Source: JAKFEE01 sp036675815 | GTDB lineage: Bacteria; Pseudomonadota; Alphaproteobacteria; Rhodospirillales; Magnetospirillaceae | Length of the DNA: 64,000 bases | Assembly (NCBI GenBank): GCA_036675815.1 | Contig: JAKFEE010000022.1 | Span: 208,208-272,207 of the forward strand | Reading direction: 5' to 3' | In this document: in pieces, positions 34,095 to 42,956 of the stretch | How positions within the stretch are numbered: position 1 is the first letter of the stretch | How the letters are laid out: the number at the start of each line of letters is the position of its first letter | Program-made: the position numbers and the translations under genes | Notes under the pieces: model-generated | The model's database searches: none | What the model was told of the DNA's origin: nothing | What the model saw: only the letters and a program-made list of their open reading frames with translations

Positions 34095-36695
34095 TCACTT
34101 GATCGGGGTCGACTGGTTCTGCGGGACGCACAAAAGATAGGTCATCACCGAACGCAGACGCGCCGGCTTGACCGGCTTGTGCAGCAATTCGAAACCGCGG
34201 CGGCGTACCGCGGCACGCAGATCGGGCGAACGATCGGCGCTTATCACCACGGCGCGTGGCGCGCGCGGGATATGCGCCTCGATCTCGCGCAGCATGTCCA
34301 ACCCTGACAACCCGCCGCCCAGGTGATAGTCGACGATGCACAAATCGGGCGGCGGTTCGAGATGCGCCAGCGCCTCGTCAAAATTCTTGGCGGCAACCGG
34401 CTGACAACGCCACGCCGTCAGGATCACCAAGAGGCTGTCCAACGAATTAGGATCGTCATCGATTGCCAGCACGCGCTTGCCCGCAAGCAACGACGAAGGC
34501 GCCGGGTCGGCCTCGTAACCAAAGGCCAGGGTGGCGGCGCGCGAGGCGACGCCATAAGGGACTCCGACACGGAACACCGAGCCCCGCCCCTCTTGTGAGC
34601 GGAATTCGAGCTCGAGCCCGAGGAACTGGCACAAACGCTCGACGATCGTCAGGCCAAGTCCAGAGCCGCGTTCGCCGCGCGCGGGGTTGTTCAACTGGTA
34701 GAAGGGCCGAAAGATGTCCTTGAGCTTGGTATCGGGAATGCCGGCGCCGGTGTCCCACACCTCGATGAACAGGCGGTGGCCGCGCCGGCGGCAGCCCACG
34801 AGCACCCGCCCCTCGCTGGTGTAGCGGATGGCATTGCCCAGAAGATTGCGCAAGATGCGCTGAAACAGCTGGCGGTCGGTGCGCGCGACCGCCGTGGATG
34901 AAACGACTTTGAGGGCGAGTTCACGACGACGGGCTTGCGGTTGGTACTCCGCCGCCAACTGATTGAGCAGCGGTCCGATGGCGAAGTCACTTTCCTGATG
35001 CGCAACGGCCCCTGATTCCAGCTTCGCCACATCGAGAAAGTCGCCCAGCATCTCCTCGGCCGTCTCCAGCGCCCCCTCGATACGCCCGACGAGGCCGCGT
35101 CCGCCTGCGGAAAGGCGTTCCTCCGACAGCGCCCCCAGCAACAGCCGGGCCGCGTTCAGCGGCTGCTGCAGGTCGTGGCTGATGGCGGCGAGGAACTGGG
35201 TCTTGCTCGCGTTGGCGCGGTCGGCCTCGGCCTTCGCCTGCAACAGGGCGGCCTCGATCTCACGGCGCTTGAACAGCTCGCGATTGAGCTGCTGGTTCAA
35301 CTCTGCCAGATCGGCTGTGCGCTTGCGCACGGTCTCTTCCAGCAGAACCGTGTTCTGGAACAGGCTGAAGGTGTCGCCCGGCACGTTCATGCTGCGCTCC
35401 AGGCGTTGCAACAGCACCCGCACCGTCTTGCGCAGCTTCGTGTTTTCCTGGCTGAGGCGCTCGACCTGGCTTTCCTCGGTTGGCGGCGGTGCAGCGATCT
35501 TCACCGTCTCCATCCCGGCGCCGATGGCGACGCCGGTGAAGGTGTGATTGACGTGCATCGCGTTGATCTGCTCGCCATAAGCGGAGAACCCGACGACATG
35601 GTTTAGGTCGAACAGCCGCCGCATGTCGCGGTCCAGTCCGACGGCTTCGGCCTTGCGCATACAGCAATCGGCACCGATCACCACCTGCGGCGGGCCGACA
35701 GTGCGGCGAACGTCGTCAAAGACGCGCTCGAGATTCGCCACCATCCCCGTATTGCGGCCGATCGACAGTGGCACGCCTTCGTCGATGGCACAGGCAAGCG
35801 TCAGCGTGTTGTCGGCGTTGATCCGCTCGATGCTCCGCGCATAGTAGGCGCCCCCGATGCGGACGACGAGCGGCGGCAGCAGGCTCTGGTCGGCGCGCAG
35901 TCGGTCAATGTCCTGGCCGAGCAGCCGCGCATACTCGACGGCGGCGCTCTCGCCATTGAGCTCGATTATCGATCGGCGGGCGGGATCGGCGGCAGTGACG
36001 ATCGCCTGTTGCTCGGTCCCGACGAAATGCTGGGTCGAGAACACCTTGAACGGCCGATTGGTGTAGACCAGCGTCAGCACCGCCGCATCGGCGTGGAACG
36101 CCCCATCGCAATAGACCAGGGTTTCACGATGCTGGCGATCGTCGCCCGCCGACCCGCCGAACAGTGGGAGGGTTCCCAGAGACGTGCTGATGGCGCTGGT
36201 GACCTGCTCCTCGACGAAGGCCATACCATCGACCAACAGAAAACCGAAGGTGGTCAGCGGCGACGGCTGGCCGCCCATGCGCTTGATCTCCTGGATCAGC
36301 GCGGTGGCGGCATCACGGCCATCCGAGCCGTGAAACGCCGAAATTTGAGGGATCAGCCGTGACGCCGAGAAGCACGCATCGCCGGCGATACTGACGCCGG
36401 CAATGGCGCCGTCGGTATAGCCCTCGGCCGATACCTCGCCGGCGGTGGTGCAGCCGACGACGTTTGCCCCGGGCATGCGCCCCGACAGTTCGTTCGCGAT
36501 CAGCCGCAGGTCGTGGCGGGGCGAGCAGAACACGGTGGCGAAGCCGACGTCCGGCTGCGCGATGGCATCCAGAAGCTCGCGCACCGCTTGCCCGGTGTCG
36601 GAAGCAGTGGAGACGCCGTGGCGAATCCCCGCGTCGGGGCCCCGCATCCCTCCCCCTATGTGGTTTCGCTTTCTTGGATGGCGGTTTTTTTTCAC
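34095..36695 (-). CDS. FIST-domain hybrid histidine kinase with receiver (NosP-NahK-like fusion)
   Basis: An 866-residue cytoplasmic sensor. GTG start at 36695; an ATG 48 nt downstream is a weaker alternative. Domains in order: FIST_N and FIST_C at about residues 25-400 (VVGCTTAGEVSAEGY, LFGGSAGDD, GFSAYGEQIN), a coiled coil at about 405-520, HisKA with AISHDLQQPLNAAR, HATPase (NLLGNAIRYTSEG, DTGAGIPD, GSGLGLTIV) and a C-terminal receiver with IVDYHLGGG. P. aeruginosa has the NO-binding FIST protein NosP and kinase NahK as separate neighbours; here they look fused. No transmembrane segment. It lies 51 bp after the second U32 gene. Confidence 0.9.
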   Translation of the reverse strand: MKKNRHPRKRNHIGGGMRGPDAGIRHGVSTASDTGQAVRELLDAIAQPDVGFATVFCSPRHDLRLIANELSGRMPGANVVGCTTAGEVSAEGYTDGAIAGVSIAGDACFSASRLIPQISAFHGSDGRDAATALIQEIKRMGGQPSPLTTFGFLLVDGMAFVEEQVTSAISTSLGTLPLFGGSAGDDRQHRETLVYCDGAFHADAAVLTLVYTNRPFKVFSTQHFVGTEQQAIVTAADPARRSIIELNGESAAVEYARLLGQDIDRLRADQSLLPPLVVRIGGAYYARSIERINADNTLTLACAIDEGVPLSIGRNTGMVANLERVFDDVRRTVGPPQVVIGADCCMRKAEAVGLDRDMRRLFDLNHVVGFSAYGEQINAMHVNHTFTGVAIGAGMETVKIAAPPPTEESQVERLSQENTKLRKTVRVLLQRLERSMNVPGDTFSLFQNTVLLEETVRKRTADLAELNQQLNRELFKRREIEAALLQAKAEADRANASKTQFLAAISHDLQQPLNAARLLLGALSEERLSAGGRGLVGRIEGALETAEEMLGDFLDVAKLESGAVAHQESDFAIGPLLNQLAAEYQPQARRRELALKVVSSTAVARTDRQLFQRILRNLLGNAIRYTSEGRVLVGCRRRGHRLFIEVWDTGAGIPDTKLKDIFRPFYQLNNPARGERGSGLGLTIVERLCQFLGLELEFRSQEGRGSVFRVGVPYGVASRAATLAFGYEADPAPSSLLAGKRVLAIDDDPNSLDSLLVILTAWRCQPVAAKNFDEALAHLEPPPDLCIVDYHLGGGLSGLDMLREIEAHIPRAPRAVVISADRSPDLRAAVRRRGFELLHKPVKPARLRSVMTYLLCVPQNQSTPIK

Positions 36696-36746
36696 CGCTT
36701 TCCCCCACTCTATGGAATGTCGGTTCGCCGTGCAATCGCACGTAGG

Positions 36747-37757
36747 TCAGAGTGTCGGCGCCGGCCGCGTGAGGACCTCGCGGTAGTAGCACATGTAGCC
36801 GCTGTCGCAGAGGTCGGGCCGGCGGCGTATTCCGCGGGCCAAGGACACGGCGTCGCCGCCCGCAGCCATGGCGTCGCGCACCCTGCGCACCATCTCGACG
36901 CTCTTCAGCTTGCGCGGCAGCGCCGCCTCGCGGCCGGCGATCTTGATCGCCGACAGCCGATGCTCGGCCATCTCTGGTACGGCGCATAGGCCGCAGGGGC
37001 CGAAGGGATAGCCCTCCTCCGTCACCGAGAACCCGCAGCCGAAGCGGTACCACAGCCACTCCTCGTAGCGGGCGTCGTTTGCCGCCAGGGCCTCCGATTC
37101 CGCGGCCGAGAGCTTGGCGCCGTCGGCGCGTGCATAGCTGTTGCCGTAGCGGTCCAGGCAGATCGGGCCGCCCAGTCGTCCCGGCAAATGAATGGTGTGG
37201 CAGGTCCCTTCCTCGAAGACGCAACCGTCGTTGAGCACGAAGGCCTCGAACTCCAAGTCGGGGTTGGCGGCGGCGACGCCGGCCATCTCCGCCAGGGTGA
37301 CGTCGCGCGGGAAGATGACGCGCCGGGCACCCAAGCCGCCATAGAAAGCCGCGGCCTCGGCGTTGCGACAGGCCAGCAGCGAACTGACGTGCAGGCGTAT
37401 ATGCGGCCCTTCTTCGGCCAGCAACGCCAGCAACCCGGCATCGCCGACGATCAGCGCATCGCCGCCCAGATCGGCGAAACGTGCCGAAAGCTCCAGCAAC
37501 GCCACCATGTGTTCCTCGGAATAGTGCGGTGCATTGAGCACCAGCGATACACTGCGCTCACGCCGGTGGGCCTGCTCGATGGCGGTCGACAGTTGCTCGA
37601 ACGTCGACAGATTGCCGAAGATGCGCCTGTTGACGCCCGAGTTGTTGAACCGTTCGGACCATTCCCTCGGCACGATGCCGCAGTAGAATTCGTCGGCGCC
37701 GGCCTCGGCCAAGGGCACCACCTCGTCGGGGCTACTGATGGGCGCAACGATTTTCAT
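36747..37757 (-). CDS. Peptidase-U32 family protein, UbiU-like, in qhp operon
   Basis: A 336-residue TIM-barrel U32 protein. The start MKIVAPISSPDEV and the ADEFYCGIVP segment are typical of the family. Cysteines C179 and C186 (CxxxxxxC, in NDGCVFEEGTC), C200 and C241 or C255/C258 resemble the four 4Fe-4S ligands of UbiU. Characterised bacterial U32 proteins are often Fe-S hydroxylases (UbiU/UbiV, TrhP, RlhA) rather than peptidases. Its start overlaps the preceding U32 gene by 26 nt, implying a heterodimer as with UbiU-UbiV. The location in the amine dehydrogenase maturation operon suggests a role in CTQ formation (inference). Confidence 0.88.
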   Translation of the reverse strand: MKIVAPISSPDEVVPLAEAGADEFYCGIVPREWSERFNNSGVNRRIFGNLSTFEQLSTAIEQAHRRERSVSLVLNAPHYSEEHMVALLELSARFADLGGDALIVGDAGLLALLAEEGPHIRLHVSSLLACRNAEAAAFYGGLGARRVIFPRDVTLAEMAGVAAANPDLEFEAFVLNDGCVFEEGTCHTIHLPGRLGGPICLDRYGNSYARADGAKLSAAESEALAANDARYEEWLWYRFGCGFSVTEEGYPFGPCGLCAVPEMAEHRLSAIKIAGREAALPRKLKSVEMVRRVRDAMAAGGDAVSLARGIRRRPDLCDSGYMCYYREVLTRPAPTL

Positions 37758-38586
37758 TCCAGTCTCCCGAGACGATGATGCGGTCGATCCAGCCTTGGGC
37801 CAGCGCCTCCTGCACGACCGAAGTCATCGCCGGAGAGTGCCGGTAGAAGACGGTATTGCCGCGCTGGAAGGTGGCGAGGTCGACGGTGCCAGTGGTCGGC
37901 CGCGACAAATCGGCCACGTAGGTCAGGCACTCCTTGCGGCAGCGATGACCGGTACTGAATTTTTCCCCGTCCGGCTGGTGCAGAGAGCCGATGCGGCAGG
38001 CGCGCCCCTTCACCGAATAGCCATAGGGTGCGTGGACCGACACGCGCATGGTGCGCGAGCGAAAATCCGCGGCTGCGGCGAAGGGCGGCACGTCCATCTC
38101 GATGCGCGCGACTCCCAGGCTGGCCAGGAGCTTGCCAAACGCCCGCGAGTGGATGCCGTGAGGATAGAGTCTTGCCCATTCTGCCGAGGGTAGCCGCGGA
38201 TCCTTGACCATTTTGCACATCAGGCGCCCGGCCACCGGCACCAGCCGCGGATGAGCGCGCCGCAACAGATGCAAGGTGCCCCAGTCGTTGGCGATCACCT
38301 CGGCGCCGTCGGGCAGCATCGGCAACAAGGGTCGCAGCCGCTCCAATGTGCCGTCGGACAGCATCGGTGTCACCAGGGCGAAACCGAGGCCGCGGCGCTC
38401 GGCTGCGGCAATGGCCGCCGCCACGTGGCCGGGCGACGGCAGCAGCGTTTCGCAGAACTCGTTGCCGAAATGAAGGCGGTCGAGCGGCTGGCGCCCGAGC
38501 GCTTCGTCCACGGCGCGCACGTCTACCAGCGAGAGCGCTGTGACCACGGCGGCGCTGGCGCCTTCGATCTTCTCCTGCACGGTCAT
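37732..38586 (-). CDS. Peptidase-U32 family protein, UbiV-like, in qhp operon
   Basis: A 284-residue U32 protein. The ATG at 38586 overlaps the stop of the CcmF-like gene (ATGA). Candidate 4Fe-4S ligands are C45 (FGNEFCETLLP), C197, C216 and C220. The HRCRKEC spacing of four matches C193/C197 of E. coli UbiV, and C45 matches its C39. The segment MRVSVHAPYGYSVKGRAC is also UbiV-like. Two extra Cys (124 and 281) are present. No ubiquinone genes adjoin it; the neighbours are all amine dehydrogenase biogenesis genes. Confidence 0.88.
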   Translation of the reverse strand: MTVQEKIEGASAAVVTALSLVDVRAVDEALGRQPLDRLHFGNEFCETLLPSPGHVAAAIAAAERRGLGFALVTPMLSDGTLERLRPLLPMLPDGAEVIANDWGTLHLLRRAHPRLVPVAGRLMCKMVKDPRLPSAEWARLYPHGIHSRAFGKLLASLGVARIEMDVPPFAAAADFRSRTMRVSVHAPYGYSVKGRACRIGSLHQPDGEKFSTGHRCRKECLTYVADLSRPTTGTVDLATFQRGNTVFYRHSPAMTSVVQEALAQGWIDRIIVSGDWNENRCAHQ

Positions 38587-40640
38587 GCCAGTTCTTCCTT
38601 CTTGCCCTTCCGTTGGGGGATGATCCGCCAGTCGAGAATGGCCATGCCGGCAGCGGCCAGCACCGCGGTGGCGAAGCCCAGCCATACCCAGGTCACCATC
38701 GGGTAGACCTTGACCACCAGCGGAATCTCGGCCGTGGCCGCGGTCGGATCGGCCGTGCCTACCCACACCTGTACGTCCCGCCACAGATCGCGGTCGATGT
38801 GCGGGGTGATCATTTGCGCCGAACCGCCGGCGAACCGCGCATAACGGTAGTCGAGGATCTCGCACATGATCCGGACCGGGCCGCGCTCCGCGGCGGAGAC
38901 GGCATCGACGTACCCAACGTTGCCGGCGCCGCTGGCCTCCGTGGACGACCAAGCGACCTCGCCGCGGCCGACGGTGACGCTGATACCGTCTGCCAAGGAC
39001 AACGGCCGGTCGAAGTCGTCGGGCCAGCGCAGCATCCTCTGGGCGTAACTGTCGAGAACCGTGGCCAGCAGCAGGGCAGCGAGTCCAATGGCGGCGCCGG
39101 TGTGGGCGAGCCCGACCAGCATCCGCCGCACCGAGTCGAGGGGCTGATGGCGAAGCCGCCAACACCCCGTTCCGGCACGCGCGGCCCCGGCCAGGGCGAC
39201 ATATCCGAGCGTCACCAGCACGGCATCCAACCAGGGCAGAGCCGCGACCGTCGCCGAGGCTGTCATGCCGCGGCCGGCATACGCGGCTTGCAGCACTCCG
39301 CCTAGTTCGGCGCTGGCCAACGCCGCCACCCCCATGGCGGTGGTGATGGCCCGGCGCAGACCCAACCTGCGCAGCGGCAACAGGGTATGCCCCGCCAACA
39401 GCGCCAGCGCGCCGACCACCGGCAACGCCGCCGCGTTGATCGCCGTCGGGTCGGGCTCCCAGCGCGCAAAGGCCGCATTGAGCGCCACCAGCTCGGCCGA
39501 CGACGACCATCGCGCCAGCATCTCGTAGTACGGCATGGCGGCGGCGGCTTTCTCGATACCGAGAGTCTGCGCCACGGTCGCGGCACCCAGTTCGCCCAAC
39601 GCAATGAACGCCGTGAAAGCGAGACCGGCAATGGCCGCCGTCAATACGACGCTGCCGGTTCCAAGTCGGAAATGCGAGGCGCCACGCGCATATCGGGCCG
39701 CGATGGCCCATCCTGTCATCAGCATGAGCGCCGCGGCTCCCATCACGAGCAACGGCAGAGAGGTCTCGCCGACGTAGCGGTGCGACGAGGCAAGCTGCGG
39801 ATGGCGCGTCGCAGCCATCGTGACGAATACGGCCAGCGCCGCCAGCAACGCCAGCAGCGGATGCCATAGCGCGAGCATGCGGCCTTCGCTCGATCGATAG
39901 GCGTGCAGACAGTGCAGATGGGCACAAGTCAACGCCCACACGGCGAAGACCGCACTCTGCACCGGGTCCCAATGCCATAGCGGGCCGAAGGTGAAGTCCT
40001 CGTAGGCCCACGCCATGCCGGTAATCAGGCCAAGGCTGAGCAGCAGCCACGCCGAGCGGGTGGTGCGTGCGGCGATCTCGGCCCACGCATTCGGCCGCCG
40101 CGCGACGGCAGCCACCGCCGCACCGATGGGGGCCAGGACGAGGACATATCCGGCCAGGACCAGAGGTGGATGCACCGCCATCCACACCGTCTGCAGGTGC
40201 GGATTGGCCGCCGGCCTGACGCTCGCCGGGGCTTGGACAAACGGGTTCCATACCAGGGCGCCGGTCAGGAACAATCCGGCGACGATCGCGGCACCGCGCC
40301 CGGCCCAACGATCCTGGCGGTCCAGCATCGGCGCCGCGGCAGCGCAGCCGGCAGCCAGGACCAGCAGCGTCGCTTCGTCCCCGGCCCATAGCCCGCCTAA
40401 CCGCAGATACCACGGCGCGTCGGCGGCGCCGTACAGCCATACCAGGCGATAGGCCGCGTGATCGAGCAGCAGATGACCGGCGAGGGCCAGCAACGACGCC
40501 ATGAGAAGCGTTGCGGCCATCCAGGTGGTGCGTGGGTGGACCAACAGTGGCAGGGCCAAGGCTAACGCCACACGTTCCCAGCCGCCGCCGATGCCAATGA
40601 ACGCCGAAGCCAGCACCAAGGCACCTGCGAGCTCAACCAT
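38583..40640 (-). CDS. CcmF/NrfE-family cytochrome c haem lyase-like protein, divergent
   Basis: A 685-residue polytopic protein with about 14 membrane segments. The ATG at 40640 overlaps the qhpE stop by 8 nt. Family landmarks are divergent but present: LWAGDEATLLVL (CcmF has LWGGQEGSLL), VHPPLVLAGYV with a haem-ligand His, the WWD-type segment FGPLWHWDPVQSAVFAVWAL, and SSHRYVGETSL with a second His. CcmF attaches haem to apocytochrome CXXCH sites. In this operon the obvious client is the dihaem subunit QhpA. The rest of the Ccm system is not in the window. Confidence 0.85.
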   Translation of the reverse strand: MVELAGALVLASAFIGIGGGWERVALALALPLLVHPRTTWMAATLLMASLLALAGHLLLDHAAYRLVWLYGAADAPWYLRLGGLWAGDEATLLVLAAGCAAAAPMLDRQDRWAGRGAAIVAGLFLTGALVWNPFVQAPASVRPAANPHLQTVWMAVHPPLVLAGYVLVLAPIGAAVAAVARRPNAWAEIAARTTRSAWLLLSLGLITGMAWAYEDFTFGPLWHWDPVQSAVFAVWALTCAHLHCLHAYRSSEGRMLALWHPLLALLAALAVFVTMAATRHPQLASSHRYVGETSLPLLVMGAAALMLMTGWAIAARYARGASHFRLGTGSVVLTAAIAGLAFTAFIALGELGAATVAQTLGIEKAAAAMPYYEMLARWSSSAELVALNAAFARWEPDPTAINAAALPVVGALALLAGHTLLPLRRLGLRRAITTAMGVAALASAELGGVLQAAYAGRGMTASATVAALPWLDAVLVTLGYVALAGAARAGTGCWRLRHQPLDSVRRMLVGLAHTGAAIGLAALLLATVLDSYAQRMLRWPDDFDRPLSLADGISVTVGRGEVAWSSTEASGAGNVGYVDAVSAAERGPVRIMCEILDYRYARFAGGSAQMITPHIDRDLWRDVQVWVGTADPTAATAEIPLVVKVYPMVTWVWLGFATAVLAAAGMAILDWRIIPQRKGKKEELA

Positions 40641-41310
40641 GCCACGCCGCCCGCTGTGGCCCATGATGATGCGCGCGAGCCATCAGCTCTTGCACCAGTC
40701 GATTGGGATCGGCCTCGGGGTTGACGATAAGAGTGGCGGCCAGTGCCCCCGTAATACGCGCCGCCGCCACGCTGGCCCCGGCGATGTTCCCACCGGCGCG
40801 GGCGTGGAATGCAGGATCGGCGCCCAAGTCGGCGCGATCGCTGCAGATCGCCGCCACCTGATCACCGCGGCAACGGCCGTCGCCGGTCACGCGCACGAGT
40901 CCCGGATAGGCCGCGGGATAGACCTGCGGCCCCATGGCCGGCACCGAGGCGACAATAAGCACCCCCGCCGCCACCGCTTGCGCGCAGGCCTGGCGTAGCG
41001 GCTCGCGGTCCTCGGTGAGGCCAAGGCTCATGTTCACCAGCCTCACCCCCCGCCCCACCAGCCAATTCAGCCCGGCGGCGACGGTCAGCGGCGTGGCCAA
41101 GCCGCGCTTGTCGAAGACCTGGGCGACGTAGAGCAGGGCTGTCGGCGCCCGGCGCAGGATCAATTCGGCCACCGCCGTACCGTGGCCCAGGCGATCCGCG
41201 CGCGCCGGCAGCACGTCCACCGCCCCATCCGAGTCGACGACGAAACGCGCGGCAGCCGCGGCCACCCCCTCCCCGGCGCCACTGTCGATGATGCCGATGC
41301 GCACCGTCAC
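40633..41310 (-). CDS. qhpE: Subtilisin-like protease QhpE (leader peptidase for QhpC)
   Basis: A 225-residue compact S8 serine protease without signal peptide. The catalytic triad is Asp in IGIIDSGAG, His in DRLGHGTAVAE and Ser in NIAGASVAAARI. In the characterised Paracoccus system QhpE removes the 28-residue leader from crosslinked QhpC in the cytoplasm before export. The size, lack of export signal and position directly after qhpF fit that role. The start overlaps the qhpF stop by 4 nt. Confidence 0.92.
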   Translation of the reverse strand: MTVRIGIIDSGAGEGVAAAAARFVVDSDGAVDVLPARADRLGHGTAVAELILRRAPTALLYVAQVFDKRGLATPLTVAAGLNWLVGRGVRLVNMSLGLTEDREPLRQACAQAVAAGVLIVASVPAMGPQVYPAAYPGLVRVTGDGRCRGDQVAAICSDRADLGADPAFHARAGGNIAGASVAAARITGALAATLIVNPEADPNRLVQELMARAHHHGPQRAAWHG

Positions 41311-42953
41311 GCCGCCGGCTCCAGGCCGTCCGGGCGCAGCACCAGCAAGGAATCGACGTGGGTCAGCGCCGCCGCATGATGCGAGATGACGATACGGGTG
41401 CGGCCCGCGAACAAGCGATCGATGTCGTCGAGGATATGTCGCTCGGTGATGCCATCGACGGCCGCCGTGGCTTCGTCGAGGATCAGCACCAGCGGGTCCT
41501 GCAGGATGGCGCGCGCGATGGCAATCCGCTGCCTCTGGCCGCCGGAGACGGCGGTGCCGTGCTCGCCCACCTGTGCATCCAGGCCCAGATCGCCGATCCG
41601 TGCCAACGTCGCCGCGCGTTCCACGGCCGACTGGCTGGCCAGAGGCGCGGCGTAACGGATGTTGTCGGCCACCGTGCCGCTGATCAGCAGCGCATCCTGG
41701 CCGACGACGGCGACATGCCGCCGCAAATCTTTCAAGGCCAAGTCGCGCAGATCGACCCCATCCAAGAGAATGCGCCCCGCTTGCGGATCGTAATGGCGAT
41801 GCAGCAGATCGATCAGCGTCGACTTGCCGACGCCGGACATGCCGATGATGCCGATCTTGTCGCCGCCGCGAACACGGGTGTCGAGTCCATTCAGAATCAA
41901 ACGCCGGTCAAAGGCGAAGCGCACGCCCTCGATGCGGATCTCGCCGCCGGCTTCTCTCGCCAGCGCGCGCGGTCGGGCGGGTTCGACAACGTCCGGAACC
42001 TGCGCCAGCAGGTCGATGACTCGCCTCAGGCTGACGCGCGCCCGTTTCTGCGCGACCCACAGCCCCAGCAGCGTGTTGACCGGCCCCGCCGCGCGGGCGA
42101 GGTATGCGGTGAAGGCGATGAGGGTGCCGATGGTCAGGGTTCCGTCGAGCACGAGCGAGCCGCCGACCAGGAACACCGCGGTGGTCGCCAGCCCGCCCAG
42201 CAGCCCGGGCAGCGCCGCACCGGCTTGGCCGGTCATCTCGAGGCGGCGCAGGTCGCCGAGGAAATCGCGATTCAGGGCGCGCAGACGGTCCTGCTCGCGA
42301 CGCTCGGCGCCCGAGGCCTGCACCAGCTTCATCAGGCCCAAATTCTCGACGATGAAGCCGGTGAGCTCACCGCTACGCTCGCGCAAGGCGCGCGTCTGGC
42401 GCTCGATCCGTGGCCGCAGCACGGTAAGCACCAGCACCTGCGCGGGGAGTGCCACGAAGGTCAGCGCTGTCAGCAGCGGGCTCAGCACCAGCATCACCGC
42501 AAGCGCCCCGGCCAGGACCAATACGGCATTGACGGCGGCCAGCAGGGTGTCGACGGCGAAACGCTGCAACTCGGCCACGTCCCCGTCAAGGCGGGTCAAT
42601 ATGTCGCCGCGCGCCCGCCGGGCGAAGAAAGCCGGCGACAGGCGCTGCAGGTGTGCGAACAGGTGCTCGCGCAGGGCGAACAGCACGTGGCCCGACAGGG
42701 TGACGTAGTGCCAGCGGTTCACCGCGCCCAACAGCGCCGCGGCGACACCAGCAGCGAGAAGGGCAAAGGACAGCCAAGCCACCAGATCGAGGCGGCCGGC
42801 CAGCAGGCCGTCATCGATGATCAGCTTGGTAACGTAAGGTTGGGCCAGCGCCAGCCCGGAGGCGACGATCGATAGGGCTACCACCAGGCAGAGTCGGCCC
42901 CGATGGGGGCCGACCAGACCGAACAGCCAGCGGAATCCCGCGCGCTCGTCCAT
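41307..42953 (-). CDS. qhpF: ABC exporter QhpF (QhpC gamma-subunit export)
   Basis: A 548-residue half-transporter with a six-helix membrane domain (residues 15-300) fused to an ATPase. Walker A is GMSGVGKST, the signature VSGGQRQRIAIARAIL and Walker B LVLILDEATAAVD. In the known Qhp system it exports the processed gamma subunit to the periplasm. It starts 3 bp after the qhpB stop and overlaps qhpE by 4 nt. Confidence 0.92.
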   Translation of the reverse strand: MDERAGFRWLFGLVGPHRGRLCLVVALSIVASGLALAQPYVTKLIIDDGLLAGRLDLVAWLSFALLAAGVAAALLGAVNRWHYVTLSGHVLFALREHLFAHLQRLSPAFFARRARGDILTRLDGDVAELQRFAVDTLLAAVNAVLVLAGALAVMLVLSPLLTALTFVALPAQVLVLTVLRPRIERQTRALRERSGELTGFIVENLGLMKLVQASGAERREQDRLRALNRDFLGDLRRLEMTGQAGAALPGLLGGLATTAVFLVGGSLVLDGTLTIGTLIAFTAYLARAAGPVNTLLGLWVAQKRARVSLRRVIDLLAQVPDVVEPARPRALAREAGGEIRIEGVRFAFDRRLILNGLDTRVRGGDKIGIIGMSGVGKSTLIDLLHRHYDPQAGRILLDGVDLRDLALKDLRRHVAVVGQDALLISGTVADNIRYAAPLASQSAVERAATLARIGDLGLDAQVGEHGTAVSGGQRQRIAIARAILQDPLVLILDEATAAVDGITERHILDDIDRLFAGRTRIVISHHAAALTHVDSLLVLRPDGLEPAA

Positions 42954-42956
42954 GGA

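Noticed and set aside
37732..40440. 902-codon minus-strand ORF spanning the UbiV-like gene and part of the CcmF-like gene
   Set aside because: Only the last 284 codons are coding in this frame. The upstream part is an out-of-frame reading of the CcmF-like gene, so it is not a fusion protein.
41358..42875. 505-codon plus-strand ORF opposite qhpF
   Set aside because: Antisense shadow of an ABC exporter with intact Walker and signature motifs.
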